Source: Ypsolopha sequella (lineage: Eukaryota > Arthropoda > Insecta > Lepidoptera > Ypsolophidae). From it: DNA of 64,000 nt. Position numbers and translations under genes: made by a program. How positions within the stretch are numbered: the first letter of the stretch is position 1; every line of letters begins with the position of its first letter. The stretch is from positions 27,631,045 to 27,695,044 of the forward strand of contig OW203990.1 of assembly GCA_934047225.1 (NCBI GenBank). Direction: 5' to 3'. This document shows positions 42,003-52,300 of the stretch, one piece after another. Below the pieces are notes generated by a model, which was not told where the DNA came from, ran no database searches, and saw only the letters and a program-made list of their open reading frames with translations.

Positions 42003-42175
42003 AAATATATATTATATGAATCAATTGACGTGGTTTGTTTAAATTTACTTCATAAACGTTAGGAGAACATAGGTGCATTTTTTTAATGACTGTGAGTTTC
42101 CTGATTTTTGAAACAAAATCATCCAAAGGTGTCGATTCGGCTAAACACAACTTAACTAATTTAACCTTATTTTAA

Positions 42176-42590
42176 GAGGCTATGCGAATTTTATTTTTGT
42201 CACTGTCACTCCAAGCGAAAAATCGCGCAGTGCGAGAGGGGCGGATTCAGGGCAAAAGGGGAAAAAGTTGGTTTTATATTTTTATTAAAAAACTAAAATA
42301 TCTAGCAAAATTTTAAATATCAAATCTCTAGATATTGTTAAAACACACCAAATAAAATATGTTTGAGTTCTGTATATGGTTCCTATTCGTCAAACGAGGT
42401 GAAAAAGTGTGCTTGAAGACCTCATTTCAACAATTATTTCTATCGAGGAAAATTTATCCAAACATGTTTTCCAATTTCAAAACCCTAGATTATATAGTCA
42501 AAATGCATATACCAGAAACAGATTATAATTTTCCGTGTATTTCATGAAATACACAGAAAAGAAACACCCGTATTTTTTTCGCATATCGCC
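42176..42590. mobile_element. TTAA-flanked MITE, copy 3
   Basis: 415 bp, the best match to copy 1 (5868-6283), bordered by TTAA at 42172-42175 and 42591-42594. Confidence 0.85.
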
Positions 42591-42594
42591 TTAA

Positions 42595-43314
42595 GCGTTC
42601 TGTCTTTGTCTTTTCGATACGGAAAGAAAGAGACAGAAGGCACAAATTAAGTTTAGTTCTGTCAAATAAGTTAAGTCGTGTTGCGCCGAATCGACACAAT
42701 AGTATGTCATTTCACTTATATTTGCCTCATATTTCCACCAATTTTTTTTGATTTTTGTAGAGTTCGAGCTAGGTAACAAAAAGGTAACAAACCAACATTC
42801 AAAGAGGAAACGCTGCCAACCTTCTAGGTACGCTTCCATGTGACGCTGGCGATCTAGATAAGATGTTTTATTTAGTTTACTTTATTTTTTATTAGGTATA
42901 GATTTTATAAGGGTTTTAGGTTAGTGTTTTGTTTTAGGTACGAGTATGTTTTATTTTGTAGGTAGGTTTTTAATTTTATTTAAGGATTATTTTGTTTCAA
43001 TTAATATTGAATTAGCTTAAAAAAAAAACAATCAAAGAAAATGTCACTTTTATATATTAGTACGACTATAATAATAATATAATAATATAATAATAGCCTT
43101 TATTAATTAATATAATAATAATAGACTTTATTAATTTCCCATGCAATTTCAAAATTTACATTACACTATATAATGTACAAAATTCGGAAACAAGTGACAA
43201 AACAGATTAAAATTAAATTATAAATTAATGATTAATGATTAGACACATATAAAAATTATGATAATAATAATAAATAAAATTTCATTAAATTATGAATTAT
43301 TGTGCCACTCCCGA
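42595..43314. other. Intronic DNA, AT-rich
   Basis: No gene seen. It has ATA/AAT microsatellite-like runs around 43070-43130. Confidence 0.4.
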
Positions 43315-43510
43315 TTGCTGGGATACCCATTTTAGGGCAAAGGCCTCCTCCATTCGATGCCAAATTTTTCTTTCTTTGGCTAGTCTTGTCCAAGTGACAC
43401 CAACAAAAGAAGTGATGTCGTCCCGCCATCGACGTCTGGGCCTGCCGCGTGGTCTGATGGTGTCGTGAGGGTACCAGTGGAGGACTTTCTCACTCCAGCG
43501 TGTACTGTAT
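43315..43510 (-). pseudogene. LINE reverse-transcriptase C-terminal fragment
   Basis: The minus strand reads WHRMEEAFALKW, preceded by RPRGRPRRRWRDDI, the typical C-terminus of the lepidopteran endonuclease-reverse-transcriptase family, as at 6541-6627. Only about 60 codons remain. Confidence 0.75.
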
Positions 43511-45286
43511 TAGTACGACTAGATATCCTATAATAAGTATTTATTTTCTAGATAACTTCTCTTTTGGGTTTTTGTAACCAACTAATAAATAAATAAAAAC
43601 ATTTTATTTGCAATAACAAGCAGATTAAAACCACCTCGAATTATGTACGAATATTATGTTTGTAAACGGCAATCAAAATTAATTTTTATTGACACGCTAA
43701 AGTCTTGTGTAAATTGATGTTAGTTACTCGCATGTTTATGCTCTTTACTTTCATGATTCTAGTACAAACAGAGGAAATTCCAATGTTACATCAACTGATA
43801 AGGCTACATGGGTTTATTATTTATTATTTGCCAACTGGCAATCACATCACATCTTTATATTTTTTGTGTTCGAATAGAAAAACATTAGCGTAACCAAAAG
43901 TAGATAGATTACCTACTCAAAATAAGCTCCTCGTTTTGCTCGTTGTCACACAATTTTTTTACGCTTTACTGCTTTCGTGATTCATAAAACGTGAGGCGTT
44001 CCTTCGATTATTCTAATATAACTTGGATCTTCGCAATAATCCAGAAAATAATCAGGATGAATGAGTTTTTTTTTCTAGTTTTCAATTATCCGGACTTTTG
44101 CAATCGTCCTTGGATTTTCGGAATGATCGTTGTTTCTAAATATCCTGCAATAATTTACGATATTTAGAAATGTGGAAAATATTGTATTTTTCTTAAAGGC
44201 GTTAGTATACCTATAAATAATTAAATAATGTTTACAACATTGATAATACTATTTTATGTAACTACCTAAAAACAATGATATCAAAAAGTACTAAAAAAAA
44301 ATTGTTGGAAACTACTCAGTTCCAGAACTATGTTTACATTACACTTAGAGTCTGTTGATAATGTTTTTTCTCTATACAGGTGTAATGTATATCGTCTTTA
44401 CTTTCATGATTCATTACAAATAGAGGGAAATCCAATCTGATGTCAACATAATGCGAGTACACACATAGGTTTATTAATTATTTGCCACCATAACATACAA
44501 CTTCACATCTTTATATTTTTCATGTTCGAATTTAAGCCTTTAGAAAAACACTGGCGTGCCCAAAAGTAGCTACTTCCCATTTAGAGCTGGTAGAGTGGCG
44601 TGATCAAGCTTTAGCAGCCAACCAACATAATAATGCCTCTCTTAAAGTCCCTTCCACTATTGAATGAGCGTTTTGTTTAACTCATATTGTAATTTTACCA
44701 TCGCATTTCAAATGAAAATTAGATATAGGTGAGTTTCAATAGAGGATATAAATACATGGGACATTCCCCAATCTGAAAACTATAGAAAAAAATCGCGAAG
44801 TAAGGTCCTCAGATTACAAATAAATGTGTTTATTGCAAAGTTATTCAACTAAGAGAATTAAAACTTCTCCTGAATTTATTTTGAAAAATTTTAAATCATT
44901 CGTCTCTTTTCACAATACATTTTAACCCTCGTAAATTCACTGATTTATTAATATAGACTTTCTGGTAATATACTTAACCTCAAAATCACTTATTGTGCCC
45001 CATCATGGACACGGGCAGGGCCTAATGAAGATGCAAAGCGCTCGCGCTCCAAGCATGGTCACATGCCGCTTTTCACGTCAGACGTCGCGTCCTTTTGCCA
45101 CATCCAAATGTAAAAAGAAATTTAGGTCTGAAACAGGGTACTAGCTTGATGAGGAGAACATTTATCCATATCGATGTAACACGCACTACAATTTTTCTGA
45201 GGGGTGGCACAGACCTCTCTAGAGGGTCCATTCCCACTCCAGTCTCTGACGCCCTATAACTGATGAGTGCTGTCTCTTCTTCCCAG
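43511..45286. other. End of intron 1, with a diverged duplication
   Basis: 43705-43915 and 44375-44575 are related (TTTACTTTCATGATTC, CACATCTTTATATTTTT blocks), two copies of an unnamed repeat. No gene seen. Confidence 0.4.
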
Positions 45287-45448
45287 GGTTTGGCTTATAC
45301 AACATCTCGAACATGCTGTTCAGCGGGTTGATCCTGATGGGCATGATCATGGAGACGCTGGGTCTAAGCTACGTCATCCCGGCAGCACAGTGCGACCTTG
45401 ACCTCACGGTACAGCAGAAGGGCTGGCTCGCTGCCATACCCTTTATTG
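45287..45448 (+). CDS. SV2-like MFS transporter, exon 2
   Basis: Acceptor TCTTCTTCCCAG, donor GGTAAGA. It encodes FGLYNISNMLFSGLILMGM, METLGLSYVIPAAQCDLDL and QQKGWLAAIPF: transmembrane helix 1, the extracellular loop and the start of helix 2, in the order normal for SV2/SLC22-type transporters. It enters in phase 1 and leaves in phase 1. Confidence 0.88.
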
Positions 45449-46466
45449 GTAAGATTCTCAAAGATAAACACTTCTGTTTATGGTGCAAACGAGTCCTCGT
45501 ATAAAAACCACTGATTACTCTAAATACAACAGGTGCACCCTGGACATTAGACCAAAACCAAACTGACTGACAAATCCTTTCACTTCAACGGTCGTGGCTT
45601 GTCACCACCTTCATGACGTAAAGGTTGGAAATCCTTTTACATGACTGCTCCCAAAAAAAAGAGTGTATTATTTTCAGGGTTCAAGTATGTATTTTTCTTT
45701 ATTCCATCATATCTTCTGAACCCTTTAACCAATTTGGATTAATGAGGTGTTATTAGAATCTCTACCATCTGGATTGGCACTGGGTATAAAAGTATGAAAT
45801 AATAAAAAATATTAAAAACATGACTGCCATAATTTCAAAACGAACTTAGTATAATTTAATTGTAAAAACGACATTAGCCAGTACACAATTAAATTTATCA
45901 ATGTGTATATTTATAAGGAGAGCGCTGGCTATTAGAACTCAGGTTCCCGGCGCCTACCCTAATGGCTAGAGTTCCAATCAATTCTGTGTCACTTTGTATT
46001 TTTTGATATTTTCATTTTCATTTTCATTTTTCATCCATACCCAGTGCAGTTGGGGGACGTACAAAACAACACATATCCAATGTAGAGCTGTCCCCTGACT
46101 GCACTGGGTGTCGTTACTAAGTTCATTTTGAAATTATGGCAGTCGTGTTTTTTAATATTTTTTATTATTTATTTGTAGTGATAAGACCACCAAATGTACC
46201 CTTAATTTGCTTTTGAATTTGTCGCTCTATTTTGTTTTTGGTGTGCAATAAAGAATACTGTGTTATATTGTAACCATGCCGCCAAGCGACTCGTCATGTT
46301 CCAGCATGACGTCATGAGCAGCCATAACGGGAGAATGGTTACTGTACTTTTTGGCTACTTTCTGGGTGATTTCGTTTTATTCCAGGTCTCACTTTCCATC
46401 ACCTAGCGTTAGCGGCCTAGCGTAAGCCCAGGGCGAATGAACAGACAGAAATCTTAACAATTTCAG
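45449..46466 (+). other. Intron 2
   Basis: Contains a foldback element (45798-45850 against 46116-46171, arms with ACTGCCATAATTTCAAAA) and a nested CACTGGGT inverted pair. No other gene. Confidence 0.6.
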
Positions 46467-46629
46467 CTATCATCCTGACATCGCACATGTGGGGCTGGCT
46501 GGCAGACACCAGAGGTCGGCGGCCAGTCATGCTGGGGTCAATGGCTTTGTCAGTAGTGTTGTCATTTTTGAGCAGCTTCTCCCCAAACCTGGCGGTCTTC
46601 GCTGTGCTGCAGTTCTTCGCTTGTGTGTT
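46467..46629 (+). CDS. SV2-like MFS transporter, exon 3
   Basis: Encodes HMWGWLADTRGRRPVMLGS, the major facilitator signature (G-x3-D-x-x-G-R-R) between helices 2 and 3. It then has a hydrophobic helix (ALSVVLSFLSSFSPNL) and the start of helix 4 (FAVLQFFACV). Acceptor TTTCAG, donor GTGAGT; phases 1 in, 2 out. Confidence 0.9.
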
Positions 46630-47498
46630 GTGAGTATCAGATTTTGATTAAAATTAAATTCTATCCAATGCCTCTTTTTCACAAGGTAGGTGCATGAAGT
46701 TCAGCCTCCCCGAGTGGCGTAAACTAGGATACAGTCATGATTACTCCAAGTACGCTTGGCGCTCCCTGGAAAATTAGACTGAAAAACTAACTAACTCGGT
46801 CGTGGCTATTGTCACCACGTACGCCACCACACCACACGACTCGTCGTGATTCGGCATGACGTCATCATAAGCTGCGCCGGGAAAGTGGTCACAGTTGCAT
46901 AGCAGCAATCATTCACCCGGTACAGACTTCTATAAGTTTTGTGAAAGTCCTTGGACAGACTCATTGATACCTCATACTCCCACTACGTAAAAATATTTTA
47001 TATTAGAAGTTCTACAGGTGGTAGAGCTGATGCCAGGCTCGACTGTGGAGGTACCACCATCTTACTTGGAGGCCCTCTCGGAGAGGATAGCTCACAGGCA
47101 AAAATCCAGGAGGCCCACCATGCCTGGGACCGATGGATGGCGGTATATTCATCCCTAATAGCCGGGCCTTATATGAAACAGACTGGTGACTGGCAGCGGC
47201 GTCACTGGTGTGAGGGTTCCGGCACCGCGCTCACCAACCCACCTGCCCAGCGTGTGTGAGTATGGGTAATTCTTCCAGGATGACCGCCAGGAGTGGCAAA
47301 GTCCTGGTCCAATAGTGAACGAACTAGGCTGATGGATAGATGAATGAAGTTCTGGTTCCTCTCGTAAATCGCCAGGGGCGTTGTACATTTTTTTATAGCT
47401 AGCAAGACAGCCCAGCGCTACTTGTCCGTAACTACAAGTTATGTAAAATCCTCACAAGGAACTACCTACATGTAAATGAAAGTTTGTTATTTTTCCAG
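46630..47498 (+). other. Intron 3
   Basis: Contains the second copy of the LINE 3' fragment (47015-47345), which lacks the hAT MITE present in the copy at 41366. The open frames here follow that repeat. Confidence 0.6.
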
Positions 47499-47620
47499 CA
47501 TATCAGGTCCCTCTGGCGTGGTCTACGCGTATCTAGGAGAGTTCAACAGTCTCAGACACAGAGACAAAATGGTAGCCTTTGGAGCTGCTTTTGTCGGAAT
47601 TGGAACCGTTATTTTGCCTG
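47499..47620 (+). CDS. SV2-like MFS transporter, exon 4
   Basis: Encodes ISGPSGVVYAYLGEFNSLRH and RDKMVAFGAAFVGIGTVILP: helix 4 with its glycine/proline-rich packing motif, the conserved cytoplasmic loop, and helix 5. Acceptor TTTTTCCAG, donor GTAATT. Phases 2 in, 1 out. Confidence 0.9.
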
Positions 47621-47902
47621 GTAATTTTTTTTATATACACTCAATTTTGCCAATGACTTCGTCCGCGAATTAAAAACCCGACTACACGCGGTCATTCACT
47701 ATAATTATGTAGACGGTATGCTCACGTGCGCTCAATGCACAATGGGGGTTTATTAAGAAGATCGGCTATACTTTAGCCATCTTCGGGTGAACAAGCGCCG
47801 TACCGACTAGGAGTCGAAGTGATCCCTTTGACGGTCAAAACCAATCATATGTGCTAATTAACTATTAAGGTTCATAAATTAATAGATACGTTTATATTTC
47901 AG

Positions 47903-48147
47903 CTATCTCCTGGCTCATCCTACCCATGGAGTTCTCGTACCCGATTGCCTTCCTCGGCATCACATACAAACCCTGGCGTCTGCTGGTGGTAGCCTGTAGC
48001 ATGCCCTACCTCCTCGCCTGCATCATCATGTTCTTTGCCCCTGAGAGCCCCAAGTACCTCAATGCCACAGGGCAACATGAAACGTGTCTGCAACTCTTGA
48101 AGAGAATGTACGCTGTCAACAAGAGAGCTGATGAGGATGATTTTCCT
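47903..48147 (+). CDS. SV2-like MFS transporter, exon 5
   Basis: Encodes helix 5-6 region (ISWLILPMEFSY, WRLLVVACSMPYLLACIIMF) and the central-loop motif APESPKYL, shared by sugar-, organic-ion- and SV2-type transporters. A charged loop follows (LLKRMYAVNKRADEDDFP). Donor GTAAGT at 48148, phase 0 out. Confidence 0.9.
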
Positions 48148-48416
48148 GTAAGTTGACATACTCGGAGAAGCATATATGTATTCGCATGAGATGCGGTTTA
48201 AGTTTCTGAACTAAAGTTCAAATGCCGATTGGAAAAAATTGCGACTTTCCTTTTGTCCTTACCTAAACTAAAATAATGAAAGCAAAGTTGACCGGAGAAA
48301 TCATTATACACTGAAATCAAAGAATATAGTTAGGTAGGTACATAAATATGGGTCTTTAGGTACCTACTTATTTATTTTATATATACCTATATTACATACT
48401 ATTTGAACGAATAGTT

Positions 48417-48900
48417 TTGGACTTGCAGAGGAGTATCAATTTCCAATTCCAAAGCAGTTTGGAATTGGAAATGTATACTTCTCTGGAATTAGTAATAGAT
48501 TGGCTGACATACAATAACTTATTAATTAACTTGGATAAAACCAAAATTATGAACTTTAGACAACGGATTATTTCCGACAAACTTGACCGTACATGCTAGG
48601 TAAAATAGCTAGTGAAGAAACCGTTCTTGCAGCGTATCACGGATACGTGGGATCCATTTTACGTTATGATGTCATATTTTGGGGGAATGCTGCAGGTATT
48701 GAAGCTGTATTTAAAATGCAAAAAAAATGTATAAGGGACATACGAAATTTAAAACGACTTGATCACTGTAGGCAAACATCATTTTATTGACCTTCGAATT
48801 TTGACATTACCAGCTGGGTGTTAGTTAAGATGAAGTTGCGGAAACTGGAAACTGGCTATGGTGCTCGTTCATACGAACAACTTTTACTATGGTATATACA
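48417..48900 (+). pseudogene. LINE (jockey/CR1-like) reverse-transcriptase fragment
   Basis: Consecutive pieces in shifted frames: WLTYNNLLINLDKTKIMNF, the segment after the RT active site; GKIASEETVLAAYHGYVGSI; FKMQKKCIRDI. Stops and frameshifts show it is dead. The BEL/Pao element begins immediately downstream. Confidence 0.65.
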
Positions 48901-48905
48901 TAATA

Positions 48906-49100
48906 TGTCCAAGTATTTAGTTTTCTATGAAATTAATGTAGATGGCGGTGCTTGCAGTTACATCGCGATATCATTTGCTTTTCAACTGCCCGTCATATGC
49001 TCGAGTTAAGTTTTGCACGGGATCGCTAACCTCTCAAATAAATAGTTTCTTCAAAGTATATCAAGTGAAGTTTCAGTTCAAAACACGCAAGTTTAGACAT
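48906..49100 (+). repeat. BEL/Pao left LTR
   Basis: 195 bp, TG...CA termini. It should contain promoter and polyadenylation functions; CAAATAAATAG near 49036 contains a possible polyadenylation-type A/T motif. Confidence 0.95.
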
Positions 49101-49361
49101 TGGTGCCGAAACCCGGGAGTAAGGAATTAGTAAGTACAGTGAAGTGAAAAAGACTTAGAAAATTGTGCATTAAAAAGACTTAGGCGATTTACGAGTGATA
49201 AAAAATAAACTAAGTGTTGTACGGGACTTAGGAAAATTTGGTGATTCTGGGACTTAGAATATTTTCACAAAATCTAAGACTTAGAATAATTTTTCAAAAA
49301 GTGGACTTTGAAATTTTAAAATCATCGTCTTTTTCTAAAATGTTTTAAAAACATTAATAAA

Positions 49362-52300
49362 ATGGAAGCTATTATTCTATGTCAAGAAGATAAAATATCA
49401 TTATTGGCTAATGCAGAGAAGAATTATAAAAAATCGCCAAAAGATAGATTAACGCAGTCCTACATCGAATCTAGATTAGAGACCTTGGAGCAACTTTGGG
49501 CAAATTTCAAACAGGATCACAGTAATATAGTGTCAGCGGTTAAAAAAGAAGACAAATCAAAGTCATCCTATTTCAACTCAGATTTGTATAGCCAGTTTGA
49601 AGAGAGTTATACGTTGTATAAGAGCCGACTGAAGGATGATCTGCGGAAGATTACAGTGTTGCCACCTGCAGCGAGCGCATGTCCTCAAGTTTCGAACTGT
49701 GAAATTAAGTTACCACGCATTCAACTACCGACATTCTCCGGTAACTACGACGAATGGCAGACCTTTTATGACATGTTTGTTTCACTCATTCATACTAACA
49801 ATACATTGAGCGGAGTACAAAAACTACACTATTTAAAGAGTGGTCTAACAGGAGAACTTGAGAATCTTTTGAGAAATTTGAGCACAACAGATGGTAACTA
49901 TGAAGCAGCTTGGAAACAACTTACTCGAAGGTATAACAATAAGAGATACAATTCAAATGAGATCTTCAAACGTCTGTTCAACCAAAAGAATCTCAATACG
50001 GAGTCTGCAAGTGAGATTAAGCAGTTACTCGATACTACATCATCATGCTTAAAGTCTTTGGACAATCTCGGTATTGAAACATGTTCGTGGGACGCTATAG
50101 TAAATTATTTGGTGGTATCAAAGCTAGATCAAGAGTCTCGCAAAGAGTGGGAACATCAAGTCAGTCAATCTTCATCTGATGAATTACCAACCTGGCAACA
50201 ACTTGTGGAGTTTCTCGAATCAAGATTTAGAACATTAGAATTGATTGATAACAACCAACAAAATGTCCAGAAAATGCACAACAGTTACGTAAAACCAATT
50301 TCTAAAAATAATTCATTTCATTCAACTGTACAAGAGGATAATAAATCTGTGAATAATTATACTTGCGTGAAGTGTTCAGGCCAACACCTGCTCTATCAAT
50401 GCAAGCAGTTCGGTAAGCAGTCCCCTGAAGAGAGAGCAAACTTTGTACAAACAAAGGGACTGTGCTTTAACTGCTTAGCACCGAACCACTCGGTCAAGAG
50501 TTGTCATCAAGCAACGTGTTGTCGTCGATGTGGCAGGAGACATCATAGCCTACTTCATTATGAGAGAGGATCAGATCGTGTAGAAACTACAAATATTGAG
50601 AAGAGTATCAAGCAAGCTGTTCAACAAACGGCTTCAGGTTCAGAGACCAAGGTGGTAGCTAATTTCTCTAGAGGAGAGAATCAAGAAAACAAAGTGTTAT
50701 TGGCGACGGCTACGGTCAGAGTCAAATCAAGAAATGGCTACGCACATATCCTAAGAGGTTTAGTCGATCAAGGTTCGCAAGCTTCCTTTATCAGTGAGTC
50801 AACGGTTCAATTACTTGGTTTAAAGCGTTTACCGGTAAATGGTTTAGTGTCAGGTCTGGGTGATGGTCAAACGAGAATCAAAAATATGGTGTCATTAAGT
50901 GTTGAGTCTCGTCATAATCCAGAATTTTCAATCCAAGTAAATGCGTTTGTGTTGAGTTCCCTAACTTCGTTGCTTCCTGAAAGTAAAATCACCATATCTG
51001 ATTGGCTAGATATTGAGAAATTACCACTAGCCGTCCCGGATTATGGATCACCTGGTAGAATAAACATTCTGCTCGGGGCTGAAGTATACGGTGAAATACT
51101 ATTGGATGGTATCATTAAAAACCCACAGGGTACAATCGCACAAAATACTCAATTCGGTTGGATTTTGTCGGGTAGAGTTCTTAATAAATCAACTTCAGCA
51201 GATAATAGAGTTATCAGCATGCACATTCAGGTTAATGGAGATCAACTACTCAAACAATTCTGGGAGATAGAAACTGAACCAGATTGTATCATGAAGAGAT
51301 TAACTAAGGATGAAGAAAGGTGTGAAAAGATTTTCGAAACAACAACAAAAAGAGATCTAGACGGACGCTACATAGTACGTTTACCATTCAAAACTGAAGA
51401 TCCTGAATGTCAGTACGGACATTCAAAAGAAGTTGCACAACGAAGATTTAAGTTGCTGGAGAAGAAATTGGTAAAAAATCCAAAGCTATATGAAGACTAC
51501 AAGAAAGTTATCAGTGAATATTCTGAATTAAATCACATGTCATTGATCACGGAGGATGAAGATGTGAATGAGAAGGCTGTGTATCTTCCCCATCATGCGG
51601 TCGTCAGGGAAGAAAAGGAGACTACGAAGGTTAGAATTATATATGACGCTTCGTGTAAGGGTGTCAATAACGTATCGCTGAATGACGATCTGCTGGTTGG
51701 ACCGAAGCTCCAGCAAGATCTTCGTCATATCCTAATGAGATGGAGAGTTCACCCAATATGTTTGGTAGCAGATCTGGTCAAAATGTATCGACAAGTTAGA
51801 GTTCATAAATATGATACAGATTTTCAACGAATCTTATGGAGATCTGATCCAGATGAACCGATAAAACACTATAGGTTGTTAACTTTAACATTTGGGACCG
51901 CTTCTGCTCCTTATCTGGCGGTTAAGTCATTACAGCAACTAGCGAAGGATGAGCAATCTAAATATCCAATTGCTGCAAGTATCTCGTTGCAAGATTACTA
52001 TATGGATGATTTGATGACAGGGTGTGAGACAGAAAGTGAAGCTGTAGAGGTATATGATCAGATGACGAAATTAATGATTGCTGGTGGGTTTCAACTGCAA
52101 AAATGGTGCAGTAACAGTGAATATTTACTGCAACATATTGAGAAAGAGAGTCAGAGAATAGATTTGTCTTTACCAATCAAAGCAAACGATGTAGTGAAGG
52201 TATTAGGTGTAAGTTGGAACAAAACTACAGACAATTTTGAGTACACAATCCAAATTCCTGAAGTCAATCAACCGATCACGAAGAGAAAAGTGTTATCGGA

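Larger units (their letters stand above)
13578..45286 (+). other. Intron 1 of the transporter (about 31.7 kb)
   Basis: Bounded by GTGGGT (13578) and TCTTCTTCCCAG (45286). It contains the whole Polinton element, several MITEs, SINEs and LINE fragments. The Polinton's structural genes run in the same direction as the host gene. Confidence 0.7.

Noticed and set aside
47155..47405. Minus-strand ORFs over the LINE fragment
   Set aside because: They repeat in the sister copy near 41880-42150 with the repeat itself and lack any domain.
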